A stretch of DNA of 64,000 nucleotides from Bacillus sp. FJAT-49711 (GCF_018343715.1 NZ_JAGYPL010000001.1:832840-896839); one strand, 5' to 3'; shown: positions 1 through 8,434, numbered from the stretch's first letter. The notes: generated from the letters alone by a model not told the origin. Program-made: numbers and translations.

Positions 1-13
1 GTAAGCCCGAATT
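1..13. repeat. IS66 terminal inverted repeat, left
   Basis: GTAAGCCCGAATT is the exact reverse complement of 2377-2389. It marks the end of the element beyond the stop of the transposase gene. Confidence 0.9.
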
Positions 14-97
14 ATAAAAAATAAGCGTACCTATCCGGTACACATCACAAATAGCCGTATGACCCGATTTTTTCAATCGAAATACGGCTTACTTCAA

Positions 98-1681
98 TTA
101 TTTGCTACATTCTGCTTTAATCATTTTTGACCAAGGCAGGTATTGATCTAAAATTTCTGGGTTCTGGTTAATACCGGCGTTCGGAAGATCCGTCAAAAGT
201 TTCTTTATGTATTCATAAAAATCAACGCCGTTACTTTTGGCCGTTTCTGCAATACTCAAACATATGGCGTTCGCTCTCGCACCGGCTTCACTAACACTAA
301 ACAACCAGTTTTTTCTACCTAAAACATTGGGGCGAATGGCGTTTTCAGCTGGATTATTATCGATTTCAATGCGCCCATCATTCAAGAACGCCTTAAGTCC
401 ATTTACTCTATTCAGGGTATATTCAGCTGCCTTGCCAAGGGCGTTTTTTCCGTAGAACGGTGATGTTTCAACCCAATCAAGGAATTTTTCTACAATTGGC
501 TTCGAGTATTTCTGGCGTTTTTTTCTTCGCTTACTTGGAGACAAATGTTTGAATTTCCTTTCCAGACGATATAAATCATCACAATAGCTCACGCCAATGC
601 GACCATTTTTACTGTCAGCTTTTAGCCAATAACGGCGAACATGCGCCCAACAATTTGCGAAGGTAACGCCTTCCAACTTACCATAAGCAGAATAACCATC
701 GCAAACAATCGTTCCAGAATAGCCTTCTATGAAACTTTCAAGTACGGAGCGAGCCCGTGATAATGCGCTTTGAAACAGGGTGATTATTGGTCCTTGGCTT
801 GGCACACTTCGATACACCCAATTGTAGGCATTGGCTTGACCAGATTTCCCATCGGACCGGTTAATAATTTGGCCATATGTTTCATCGACATGCAAAATCG
901 ATTTATCCATCATCAAATGCTTCATTCGTAGGTAAATCGGTAATAGCCAATCCAGCGATGCACGAATGACCCAATTTGAAAGGTTCTTATCATTGGTATT
1001 AAGACCATAACGATCCCATTCCTTTACCTGACGGTAAAGTGGTAAGTATTGTGAAAATTTATCATATATTACTTTGGCCAGTACGCTAGGACTGGCAATA
1101 CTCCTTTGAATAGCTGGATGTGGTGCTTTGCCACGTTTAATTTGCGCTTTTTGAAATGAATCTCCTTTGCACTTAGTACATTCATATGCGTGTTCAACGT
1201 GTTGAACTTTCTTCATCTTTGCAGGAATAAATTCCGCTTCTTCGCGAACGATTGTAGTGCCGATTTCGATCATTTGCCCATGGCAACAGTCACAAAGAGT
1301 ATTTTCCGGATGATGATGAAATGCTTCTACTTCGACATCACTCCGCAATGAATCATTTCGTTTTTTCTTTTGAATCTTTCGTACAACAGCATAAGAAATT
1401 GTCTGTTGGCTTTGTTCATCTGTGTGCTCAGATTCGCTAAAAGTCGGATCATCGTCAAATAAGGACGCTTGTCCGTCCGGTGAGTTATATTTTATTTTTT
1501 CAGTTTTGGATCCATATAAAAGCTTAGTTAAATGGCGAACTTGCTCGGTTAACGCTTCAATCTGTTTTGATAACTCTTTGTTTTGTTGATTCGAATGAGC
1601 CAATTGCTCTTCGAGCAGCCGAATTAATTTCTCGTATTGATTTTCATTCGTAGAAGAAGCGTTCGTCACATTATTCACCAC
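98..1681 (-). CDS. tnpC: IS66 family transposase TnpC
   Basis: A 527-residue DDE transposase of the IS66 family. The N-terminus is a leucine/glutamine-rich coiled coil (about residues 15-55) followed by the basic KLLYGSKTEK segment typical of the family. Next come a CxxC...CxxC zinc-binding region (CDCC and CTKC), then the catalytic core with VDETYGQ, the CDGYSAYG motif and the C-terminal IDNNPAENAIRP motif carrying the last acidic residue. The length is normal and there is no frameshift. It is the last gene of the tnpA-tnpB-tnpC order. The start is the ATG at 1679-1681. Confidence 0.95.
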   Translation of the reverse strand: MVNNVTNASSTNENQYEKLIRLLEEQLAHSNQQNKELSKQIEALTEQVRHLTKLLYGSKTEKIKYNSPDGQASLFDDDPTFSESEHTDEQSQQTISYAVVRKIQKKKRNDSLRSDVEVEAFHHHPENTLCDCCHGQMIEIGTTIVREEAEFIPAKMKKVQHVEHAYECTKCKGDSFQKAQIKRGKAPHPAIQRSIASPSVLAKVIYDKFSQYLPLYRQVKEWDRYGLNTNDKNLSNWVIRASLDWLLPIYLRMKHLMMDKSILHVDETYGQIINRSDGKSGQANAYNWVYRSVPSQGPIITLFQSALSRARSVLESFIEGYSGTIVCDGYSAYGKLEGVTFANCWAHVRRYWLKADSKNGRIGVSYCDDLYRLERKFKHLSPSKRRKKRQKYSKPIVEKFLDWVETSPFYGKNALGKAAEYTLNRVNGLKAFLNDGRIEIDNNPAENAIRPNVLGRKNWLFSVSEAGARANAICLSIAETAKSNGVDFYEYIKKLLTDLPNAGINQNPEILDQYLPWSKMIKAECSK

Positions 1682-1758
1682 ATTCGTTCAGTTTTGTTCT
1701 TTTTATTATAACTAGTTCGAACGATGGAATAAAGATAAAGTTAGTAGTTTTAAGGAAT

Positions 1759-2112
1759 TTAGAACACTCCTTTTGATGAAGGTTGAATCGCTTTCGGCTG
1801 CTGAATGGATAATCCTTCAAGGAGCCAGCGTAGCTCCTGTTGAGAAAGATTGCGTACTTCTTTCTCATTTTTTGGCCATTGCAGTTTACCGTTATCTAAA
1901 CGTTTATAAAGCATGGCGAAGCCATCACCATCGAAATACAAACATTTATAGCGATCTTTACTCCATCCTGCAAATAAAAAAATGGAATCCCCATATGGAT
2001 CAAGTTCGAAAGAATCTTGAATAAGTGTTGCCAGGCCATCAATTCCTTTTCTCATATCCGTTTTACCACAAATGATATAAATGTTTTTCACGCTTGTATA
2101 ATCCTGTTTCAT
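1759..2112 (-). CDS. tnpB: IS66 accessory protein TnpB (Orf2 family)
   Basis: A 117-residue protein of the IS66 Orf2 family, required with TnpA and TnpC for transposition although its biochemical role is unclear. The family signatures YIICGKTDMRKGIDGLA near the N-terminus and DSIFLFAGWSKDRYKCLYFDGDGF in split form (IFLF, KCLYFDGDGF) are visible. It overlaps tnpA by the four bases ATGA, which suggests translational coupling, and precedes tnpC by about 80 bp. Confidence 0.93.
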   Translation of the reverse strand: MKQDYTSVKNIYIICGKTDMRKGIDGLATLIQDSFELDPYGDSIFLFAGWSKDRYKCLYFDGDGFAMLYKRLDNGKLQWPKNEKEVRNLSQQELRWLLEGLSIQQPKAIQPSSKGVF

Positions 2113-2303
2113 CGATCTTTCAACTCCCTCATGATGGTTTGGATGATGTGCACATCTACGCCGTTGAAGAAGGTAATTTCAGTATTGCCAGTTTTGATCC
2201 TGCAAGTAGGATTGGAGTATGGGGCTACTGGAACAGTTGCGGGGTTATTTTCCTTCTGTTTATGTAATGTAACGGGGACAATGGTAAGTTTTTGTTGCGG
2301 CAT
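2109..2303 (-). CDS. tnpA: IS66 accessory protein TnpA (short form)
   Basis: A 64-residue protein matching the C-terminal half typical of Bacillus IS66 TnpA proteins, with the characteristic TEITFFNGVDVHIIQTIMREL stretch in shortened form (ITFFNGVDVH). An AAATGGAGGTGC sequence just upstream on the minus strand is a good ribosome binding site, so the short form is probably the full product. It is the first gene of the element, and its stop overlaps the tnpB start. Confidence 0.85.
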   Translation of the reverse strand: MPQQKLTIVPVTLHKQKENNPATVPVAPYSNPTCRIKTGNTEITFFNGVDVHIIQTIMRELKDR

Positions 2304-2376
2304 ATGAAAAGCACCTCCATTTAAATTGATATTTTAATACTACTGGAGGTGCGGATCTATTTATATGCGTTGTTTG

Positions 2377-2389
2377 AATTCGGGCTTAC
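2377..2389. repeat. IS66 terminal inverted repeat, right
   Basis: AATTCGGGCTTAC is the exact reverse complement of bases 1-13. The TTA at 2386-2388, inside this repeat, supplies a stop codon to the interrupted minus-strand gene. Confidence 0.9.
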
Positions 2390-2691
2390 TCATCACCAAA
2401 AACGCTAATATGATAATCAATAATATTATGATGTATTTTTTGATTTCGTCCTTTTTTCTTAGAAAAGAGATGAACCCGATTTCTTATTAATTTAATTCTT
2501 TCATCAATATCTGTTTTATCAGGAATAAAGCAACAAAATACTTCATCCAAAATTAAACAAGTATCTCTAAGTATAGAATATATATGAGTATTTATAAATT
2601 CCTCATTATTTGTGGAACATAAAATGAGTTTTTGTATAGATTTTAGATCGACATAGGCAGTATTTATAGAATTAATATTAATAATTATCAC
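2386..2691 (-). pseudogene. Minus-strand gene cut by the IS66 insertion (5' part)
   Basis: An open frame of 101 codons starting at GTG (2689-2691) and running straight into the IS. Its stop TAA is made by the terminal repeat of the element, only one codon (Glu) after native sequence ends, so the remaining 3' part must lie beyond the left end of the IS, outside this window. The product has an acidic and basic helical segment (DIDERIKLIRNRVHLFSKK) and no family I recognise. The alternative is that it is a small native gene whose real stop happens to be close; the coincidence with the IS end makes interruption more likely. Confidence 0.6.
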
Positions 2692-2846
2692 TTCTATTTC
2701 TATTTTACTTTAAAGTGAACAGACTTAAAGTGAAAAATGATAAACGAGTACATATAGTAATATTGAAGGGGTGTTTAGCATGTGGAAATAACCCATGGTT
2801 TGTTGGTATTGATTGAGAAATAATAAGTGGTTTATTTGTATTTTAT

Positions 2847-3215
2847 ATGACAAATTTCATATTCAACAAGATAAGTAAAAAAGTCTATTTTAAAAAGGTG
2901 CATCAAAGTAATAAGGAAATGATAGGTTTATTAATATTATTTATTTCCGAGGGAGAGCTTCCCTCCCTGAAAATACTTAATTCATTATTATCTTCTTTAT
3001 CAAGAAAATATAACGTTAAGCTGCAAGATATGAATAGTATAAAGGAAATTCTTGAGGATCTAATAAGGGAAATATTTGACACTAACTTTATTGCTATAGA
3101 TAAAAAAACAAGCATATCAGAGAGTCTAGAAGAAACGATTATACAAATTGAAAGTAAAGAATATAAAGAGGAAAGAAGAAAAGAGAGCAGAACGGAATAC
3201 ATATCCAAATACTAA
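2847..3215 (+). CDS. Hypothetical protein, possibly the N-terminal part of a split gene
   Basis: A 122-residue frame with a hydrophobic-amphipathic N-terminal half and a highly charged C-terminus rich in Lys, Glu and Arg. No recognisable family. There is no convincing ribosome binding site before the ATG. It overlaps the next open frame (+1 relative) by 68 bases in a purine-rich stretch (about 3160-3195), and the second frame holds two membrane helices. Together they could be one protein broken by a frameshift, with a soluble N-terminal domain, a charged linker and a membrane C-terminus. Codon use is AT-rich like the rest of the accessory region. Confidence 0.4.
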   Translation: MTNFIFNKISKKVYFKKVHQSNKEMIGLLILFISEGELPSLKILNSLLSSLSRKYNVKLQDMNSIKEILEDLIREIFDTNFIAIDKKTSISESLEETIIQIESKEYKEERRKESRTEYISKY

Positions 3216-3498
3216 TAAACTATCTTTATTAGTATCTACAACTGTTATGACAATGACTATAAGTGTAATTTTCTCCCCAATTTACACAAATGACAAACAA
3301 ATTCGTGATATATCAATTGATAACAATATTTCATTAATTGCATTGTTACTTGGTGTTACATTAACAATCGTAGTTAAACTAATGTCATTTATTTCAATCA
3401 AAATAAGTAGAGAAAAACAATCAAAAGCAAATGAAATTTACAATAATACACTATTATTAAAAAAACCAACAGACATGACCAAAAAAGAAGACGTTTGA
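3148..3498 (+). CDS. Hypothetical membrane protein, possibly the C-terminal part of a split gene
   Basis: A 116-residue frame with a TTG as the only available start and a strongly basic N-terminus (KVKNIKRKEEKRAER). Two probable transmembrane segments follow (around residues 27-47 and 60-82), with a short polar loop between them and a basic tail. The first 22 codons overlap the preceding gene out of frame, which argues that the real product continues from that gene by a frameshift. Function unknown. Confidence 0.4.
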   Translation: MKVKNIKRKEEKRAERNTYPNTNKLSLLVSTTVMTMTISVIFSPIYTNDKQIRDISIDNNISLIALLLGVTLTIVVKLMSFISIKISREKQSKANEIYNNTLLLKKPTDMTKKEDV

Positions 3499-3731
3499 GA
3501 TGTGAGTAATAGAGAAACTTATTAAAAGGTATAGTTACCCCATGAACATAAAGAGTAATTCTTAATATTATAAAGAATACCTAGGTTAGGAAGAAAATAA
3601 AAACACAGTAAATCATTCAATTTCATAATATTTGATACGGAGTGAACAAGCCTTACAAAACAAATGAATACAATTAATTATTCATACCGCACTGGGTAGG
3701 GGAAGAATAATGGGAAAATACTCAAAATTAA

Positions 3732-3757
3732 AAAGGCGGTTTAATACCGCTTCTTTA
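3732..3757 (+). terminator. Weak hairpin, possible terminator
   Basis: GCGGT (3736-3740) pairs with ACCGC (3746-3750) across a 5-base loop, preceded by an A run and followed by TTCTTTATT. The stem is short. Confidence 0.35.
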
Positions 3758-3862
3758 TTAAGTAGTTATAGTCGCCTTTGAATTTGTCTGTGAAATGTAT
3801 TCAACACATGTGGAGTACGGAAACATAATTAACTATTTACTTGTCTTATAGGTTTATACACC

Positions 3863-3950
3863 AAATCATTTTACACAACGCTAGTACAAAACCTCTTAAC
3901 CTCAATATGATTGACCTATTTTGACCCCGAACATCTGTAACTTTAGGTTA
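3863..3950. repeat. Diverged intergenic repeat, copy A
   Basis: Starts with AAATCATTTTACACA, repeated exactly at 10096-10110. The following 70 or so bases keep partial similarity by eye to 10111-10185, including a GACCTA..T..CCCC core. I judge it an old duplicated intergenic segment; the similarity beyond the 15-base seed is weak. Confidence 0.35.
3911..3926 (-). promoter_or_regulatory. CtsR-box-like heptad direct repeat
   Basis: TTGACCTATTTTGACC reads on the minus strand as GGTCAAAATAGGTCAA. This matches the tandem heptad GGTCAAA-NNN-GGTCAAA bound by the stress repressor CtsR, missing only the last A. CtsR sites normally lie at clp promoters, but no clp gene is near. It is either a relic of such a promoter, a site controlling the helicase gene at 4215, or chance in AT-rich DNA. 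Confidence 0.4.
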
Positions 3951-4214
3951 AATGGGTTAAACACAATTCATCTGGTTATATGTTTAAAAACTCCATATTC
4001 TTTTCCGAAATTTTAAAGATATATTTTTTCTTAGTACTTTCGATTTCCGATATATAAGATTTATACACAAGCTAGGTTCCTATATATTCAATACTGCAGC
4101 AATAATTATTTCCGCAAATTTATTATCACTTGCTATATTTCCTATAAGTATTAATATTTAGAATAGATATATTTTATACGAGAACAAGAGAATGCTAGTC
4201 GGAGTTGAGAAGAA

Positions 4215-6146
4215 ATGATCATATACGAAGCAACGAAAACGGAATTTATTTCAGATGTTACAAATGAATTATTAGTCGAACGATTATACACTTCGTATCA
4301 AGAGAAAATTGGACGTACGTCTAAGCAAGAAATAATTTCATGGGAAAACTCACTTCAACGAATGTCGAATGTTATGCAGGATGAGGACATACCAAATGAT
4401 GCGGCAGTTGCTATTGAGTTTAAAATCCCAAATACATCAAAACGAGTTGATTTTATTGTTGCTGGGAATAACGGAAATCAAGATCATGTAGTGATTGTTG
4501 AATTAAAGCAATGGTCTGAAATTGAAAAAATTACAGGTAGGGATGCTTTAGTAAATACATACCTTGGTGGAGCTAAGAGGGCAGTTGCCCATCCATCATA
4601 TCAAGCTTGGTCCTATGCAGCATTGATTAGAAATTTCAATGAAAATGTTCAGGAACAACATATAGAATTAAAACCTTGTGCATATTTACATAATTATAGA
4701 AAAATCGCAAATGATCCCCTAACTGATGAACATTACCAAGAGCATTTGATGAAGGCACCTGTTTTTACAAAAGGTGAAATTCAAAAACTTAGAGATTTTA
4801 TCAAGCAATATGTTCGGAAAGGGGATTATAATAAATTAATATATCAAATAGAACACGGCAGGATTCGGCCATCGAAATCATTACAAGACTCTTTAACTAG
4901 CATGTTAAAGGGGAATGAAGAATTTATAATGATTGACGAGCAAAAGGTGTTTTATGAAGAAGCCTTTCATTTTGCACTTGAATGTGTGAAAAATAATAAA
5001 AAACAAGTGATGGTCATTGAAGGTGGACCTGGAACTGGAAAATCTGTAATGGCAGTTAATTTGCTGGTAAATTTAATTAATAAAGATTTAATGACGATGT
5101 ACGTTTCAAAAAATGCTGCACCTAGGGAAGTGTATGCATCCAAGTTAAAAGGAACAATTAGAAAGACGGAAATAGACAATTTATTTAAAGGTTCAGGCAG
5201 TTTTACTGAATCTAAATTAAATGAGTTTGATGTGATAATTGTGGATGAAGCCCATCGTTTGAATGAAAAGTCAGGATTTTACGGAAATCAGGGAGAAAAC
5301 CAGGTTAAAGAATTGATAAAAGCATCTAAATTCACATTATTTTTCATTGATGAAAACCAAAGAGTGACATTAAAGGATATTGGTAGTGTTGATTTAATCA
5401 AAAAATATGCTAGAGAATTCGATGCAGAGATTATTACAGGTGAACTAGTTTCTCAATTTCGTTGTGAGGGTTCAGATGCGTATATCGCTTGGTTAGACGA
5501 TGTACTCCATATAAGAGAGACTGCAAATACTGATTATTTTGGGATTGATTATGATTTTCAAGTGTTTGACAATCCGCATGAAATGTTAAGAGAGATTGAG
5601 AGATTAAATAAGGTGAACAATAAATCTCGTATGCTAGCGGGTTATTGTTGGGAGTGGCCAACTGCTGATAGAACCAACACTAAACATAAGGATATCGTCA
5701 TTCCTGAACATAATTTTCAAATCAGTTGGAATTTGTCAGATACAATCTGGGCAATTGACCAAGATTCTGTTAATGAAGCAGGATGCATTCATACAGCGCA
5801 GGGATTAGAGTTTGATTATGTAGGAGTAATAATTGGACCTGATATGAAATATGAAAATGATGAGGTAATTACCGACTACGAAAAACGTGCAAAAACAGAC
5901 CAGTCATTAAAAGGAATAAAAAAAATGGCCAAGGAAAATCCAGAAGAAGCAAAGAGAGTTGCCGATCAAATTATTCGTAATACATACAGAACACTGATGA
6001 CTCGTGGACAAAAAGGTTGTTTTATCTTTTGCACAGATCCCAAGTTAAATTATTATTTTAAAAATCGCTTGAAAAAGACTATAACATATAACGACTTATC
6101 GCCGAATTTGGGAACCATGGTAGCAGAAGATGGAGGAGAATATTAA
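4215..6146 (+). CDS. DUF2075-type nuclease-helicase
   Basis: A 643-residue two-part protein. Residues 1-200 look like a PD-(D/E)xK nuclease: VDFIV with D79, then VELKQW with E96 and K98, followed by the HPSYQAW segment often seen after such cores. Residues 240-630 are a DUF2075 (COG3410) P-loop helicase/ATPase: Walker A GGPGTGKS at 270-277, Walker B IVDEAH near 343-347, and a C-terminal superfamily 1 half with HTAQGLEFDYVGV and RTLMTRGQKG. The likely role is ATP-driven nucleic acid translocation with cleavage; proteins of this build occur in bacterial defence contexts. The ATG follows GGAGTTGAGAAG. It stands about 240 bp before a protein kinase gene on the same strand. The exact substrate is unknown. 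Confidence 0.88.
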   Translation: MIIYEATKTEFISDVTNELLVERLYTSYQEKIGRTSKQEIISWENSLQRMSNVMQDEDIPNDAAVAIEFKIPNTSKRVDFIVAGNNGNQDHVVIVELKQWSEIEKITGRDALVNTYLGGAKRAVAHPSYQAWSYAALIRNFNENVQEQHIELKPCAYLHNYRKIANDPLTDEHYQEHLMKAPVFTKGEIQKLRDFIKQYVRKGDYNKLIYQIEHGRIRPSKSLQDSLTSMLKGNEEFIMIDEQKVFYEEAFHFALECVKNNKKQVMVIEGGPGTGKSVMAVNLLVNLINKDLMTMYVSKNAAPREVYASKLKGTIRKTEIDNLFKGSGSFTESKLNEFDVIIVDEAHRLNEKSGFYGNQGENQVKELIKASKFTLFFIDENQRVTLKDIGSVDLIKKYAREFDAEIITGELVSQFRCEGSDAYIAWLDDVLHIRETANTDYFGIDYDFQVFDNPHEMLREIERLNKVNNKSRMLAGYCWEWPTADRTNTKHKDIVIPEHNFQISWNLSDTIWAIDQDSVNEAGCIHTAQGLEFDYVGVIIGPDMKYENDEVITDYEKRAKTDQSLKGIKKMAKENPEEAKRVADQIIRNTYRTLMTRGQKGCFIFCTDPKLNYYFKNRLKKTITYNDLSPNLGTMVAEDGGEY

Positions 6147-6300
6147 TTTAAATCCAGACTTCCAAGATAAGCTTCTAGTAGTGAAAGAAAATGGCTCGAT
6201 GATTCATGTTTATCATCTGCAAAGCTATAAGAAAAAAGTCCATAATTACCTCAACCAACATAAAGTTAAAGGGCCAGGCCCCCGTAAGCTAAAGCGTTAA
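6130..6300 (+). CDS. Small protein overlapping the helicase 3' end
   Basis: A 56-codon frame beginning at an ATG inside the last codons of the nuclease-helicase gene, whose GAAGATGGAGGAG context doubles as start region. The product (MEENINLNPDFQDKLLVV...) is hydrophilic and contains a plausible fold-like stretch up to LNQHKV. Its last nine codons come from a dispersed palindromic repeat (6271-6320), so the original 3' end was probably lost. It may be a truncated gene that once followed the helicase in an operon. No family recognised. Confidence 0.45.
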   Translation: MEENINLNPDFQDKLLVVKENGSMIHVYHLQSYKKKVHNYLNQHKVKGPGPRKLKR

Positions 6301-6320
6301 CGTACTGGGGGGGCTGGCCC
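6271..6320. repeat. Imperfect palindromic repeat, copy 1
   Basis: GGGCCAGGCCCCC at the left pairs with GGGGGGGCTGGCCC at the right around a loop near AAGCGTTAACG. It belongs to a set of similar CCTGACCC/CTGGCCC palindromes at 10464-10528, 18816-18877, 24257-24300 and 29280-29330. There is no long T run, so terminator activity is uncertain. Confidence 0.7.
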
Positions 6321-6386
6321 TAAACTTCCAAAGAATCGAATCTAAAGTCACTAGAATACAAATTAGATTATGAAAAGGGGGATACA

Positions 6387-7889
6387 ATGGTTTCAGAAGA
6401 AGCTCTAAGGTATATTTCAGAGGTGTTTATCGGAGACACAGGAGAATGCTATTCGTATAAAGCTGGAGGGGATTTGGTAGGCTTTTTTAACCAGTATTTT
6501 GGTTATGAGGAAACCTATCAATCTGGCTTTCCCTCAAGGTGGTTCTATGTAGTAGATAAACTACAGGACTTGCTACAGAGAAATCAGACAGATGCTTTTT
6601 TTTCTTTGATTTTGAGCAAAAGATATATTATGAGAGATAACAAAGTGAATGAAGTTACTGCTATGGAATTGAGCCAAAAAGCCTTAATCCTTTTTAATGA
6701 ACAATTTCAGTTTGAAGCGAATCAAATAATTCGTAAAGATGGTAAATTTATTTTGATAAATGAGGATGAAGACCTTGAGCAATTGGGTGAAGGTGGATTT
6801 GCGGTAGTGTATCTCCGGAGAAGTGATAATAAGGTCTTAAAAAAACTACATGACGAATTTATTGCTAATCCAGGAATTCGTAGTAGATTTAAGAGGGAAT
6901 ATGAAATTACTAAATCTCTACAGGATATTTTGGGTGTAATAAGGTTGTATGATTTTGATGAAAATAAAATGCTGTATGAAATGGAGAAAGGTGATTTTAC
7001 TTTATTTAAACATGTTACTGAAAACAAACTTTCTAGTAATGAAAAAATGGAAATTTCTTGGCAATTAATGAAGATAATGGGCACCATCCATGGTAGAAAC
7101 ATTATTCATAGAGACCTTAGTCCTTCAAATATCCTGTTCGTTAACGGAGAATTAAAGATAGCTGACTTTGGACTCGGGAAAAATTTTGACGAAATACACT
7201 CTCATCAAACACTGCATACTAAGGCTTTTGGGCAATTCTACTATTGTTCCCCTGAGCAAATGTATGCACTTAAAGATGGGGATAAAAAAAGTGATGTATT
7301 CTCATTAGGAAAAGTAATTAACTTTATTTTCACAGGGAATCCGGATAATGAAAGGCATGAATTTGGACAAGTAGTTAATAAAGCTACAAGTCAGAATAGT
7401 GAAGATCGTTATCTATCCGCAATAGAAATGTTACAGGCTATGGAAAAACTTTATGAAATTATCCAAAAAAGCAATCTTAAAGAAGAAGCAAAGCAAGATA
7501 TTTTAAATGGAGAGCTTACCACGGTTGTACAGCAATATATCCACAACTTGGATGGAGAAGGATTATGTAGTGAATTAGTAATTAATCCTTCATTTAAAAT
7601 CGTATTGATCAATTATATGAAGTTAAATAATAACAACGAGAGTTATGTTATCAATGATATCGAAGAAAACTTTAAGGATTCATGTCCAACTTTTGAGTCT
7701 TATGACCCTATTGCTTCCCTTGCGAATACAATTTTACAAGACCAGTTTTCCTTTCTTACCAAGGAAAAGGCTGCAAGAATCCTTTCTCACATTGCTTTCT
7801 CAGTTAATCGCTTTAGTGCACAAAGAATGGTTGAAAGATTGATTGATAGAGGTTTAGAACCATTAATTGAGAGTGTTTTACAAAGGTGA
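6387..7889 (+). CDS. Serine/threonine protein kinase with extra N-terminal and C-terminal domains
   Basis: A 500-residue Hanks-type kinase. The first 120 residues form a separate domain (VGFFNQYFGYEETYQSGFPSR) that reminds me of the N-terminal domains found on Abi/HEPN-type defence proteins; I am not certain of this. The kinase domain spans about 128-355: glycine loop GEGGFAVV 134-141, ATP lysine K152/K153, catalytic HRDLSPSN 241-248 (Ser replaces the usual Lys), DFG 260-262, SPE in place of APE 288-290, SDVFSLG 302-308. A helical C-terminal part of about 140 residues follows, without membrane segment or PASTA repeats, so it is cytosolic. AAAAGGGGG precedes the ATG. It sits downstream of the nuclease-helicase on the same strand, which suggests a shared role. 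Confidence 0.9.
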   Translation: MVSEEALRYISEVFIGDTGECYSYKAGGDLVGFFNQYFGYEETYQSGFPSRWFYVVDKLQDLLQRNQTDAFFSLILSKRYIMRDNKVNEVTAMELSQKALILFNEQFQFEANQIIRKDGKFILINEDEDLEQLGEGGFAVVYLRRSDNKVLKKLHDEFIANPGIRSRFKREYEITKSLQDILGVIRLYDFDENKMLYEMEKGDFTLFKHVTENKLSSNEKMEISWQLMKIMGTIHGRNIIHRDLSPSNILFVNGELKIADFGLGKNFDEIHSHQTLHTKAFGQFYYCSPEQMYALKDGDKKSDVFSLGKVINFIFTGNPDNERHEFGQVVNKATSQNSEDRYLSAIEMLQAMEKLYEIIQKSNLKEEAKQDILNGELTTVVQQYIHNLDGEGLCSELVINPSFKIVLINYMKLNNNNESYVINDIEENFKDSCPTFESYDPIASLANTILQDQFSFLTKEKAARILSHIAFSVNRFSAQRMVERLIDRGLEPLIESVLQR

Positions 7890-8434
7890 AATAAACGTTT
7901 GATGCAAGTGCAAACTAATTTAAAAGATCACAAGATAAAAGAATAACAATACTCCTTGTTCCTTTTAATTATTTGGTTAATTGTATTATTAATTGAATGA
8001 AGATTCTTATATATATAGTAAAAAGCACTTTTCCTTACATCTAGAATATAAAGAAGACTTTAATGTTTATGCTGATTTTAGCGCCAAAGTATTAGAGTAT
8101 GGGTTAGGCATTGGAGGAAAGTTTGAAAACATGAATCAACCAGTTGGTTATTACAAGGCAAATTTAATTCTGTACCAGCTGAAAATTCAGTCTTAAATTG
8201 ACCTTATAATGGGTTATTTTAATTTTCACATTTAGTTTATCTGCCGTTATAAAAAGGTCCATCACTTCCTATTTAACCAAACCGTTCAGTTAAGTTGAAG
8301 GAATTTACAATTTTGAGGAGAAATTTATAATAATATTTTAATTATGGACAAAGCCTTGAGTTATAATTGGACTTCAAACTTTTTCATTATTGGTTACTTA
8401 ATCTCATAAATACCTCACTGGAAAGGAAATCGAA
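7890..8434. other. Intergenic stretch with one doubtful small frame
   Basis: About 545 bp between the kinase and the 436-residue protein. It holds the doubtful frame at 7993-8196 (own entry) and otherwise AT-rich sequence with a TATAAT near 8356-8361 that could serve the downstream gene. No terminator with a clear stem was found after the kinase gene. Confidence 0.5.
7993..8196 (+). pseudogene. Small frame, probably a gene remnant
   Basis: 67 codons from a TTG start with no clear ribosome binding site. The first part (YSKKHFSLHLEYKEDFNVY) looks protein-like and beta-rich, and the end looks degenerate. Either a small uncharacterised protein or the 5' remnant of one. No family recognised. Confidence 0.35.

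Larger units (their letters stand above)
1..2389 (-). mobile_element. Complete IS66-family insertion sequence
   Basis: A three-gene IS66-type element whose genes (tnpA, tnpB, tnpC) all read on the minus strand. It is bounded by perfect 13-bp terminal inverted repeats, GTAAGCCCGAATT at 1-13 and its complement at 2377-2389; GTAAG ends are typical of IS66. The window begins at the first base of the element, so the left flank and left target duplication are not visible. IS66 elements usually duplicate 8 bp, which predicts TCATCACC (2390-2397) on both sides. All three reading frames are intact, so the copy may be mobile. Confidence 0.93.
3499..4214. other. AT-rich gene-free stretch with scattered signals
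   Basis: 716 bp without a credible gene. It contains a short hairpin near 3736-3750 followed by a T-rich run, a CtsR-box-like direct repeat at 3911-3926 and a segment resembling another intergenic region near 10.1 kb (see separate entries). The rest looks like decayed sequence. Confidence 0.6.

Noticed and set aside
237-455. Plus-strand open frame within the IS66 transposase gene
   Set aside because: It lies opposite a conserved transposase domain and has no ribosome binding site; an antisense shadow.
1671-2024. Open frames overlapping tnpB on both strands
   Set aside because: Out of frame with conserved TnpB motifs; no independent support.
4967-5661. Minus-strand frames inside the nuclease-helicase gene
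   Set aside because: Antisense to conserved helicase motifs; no start signals.
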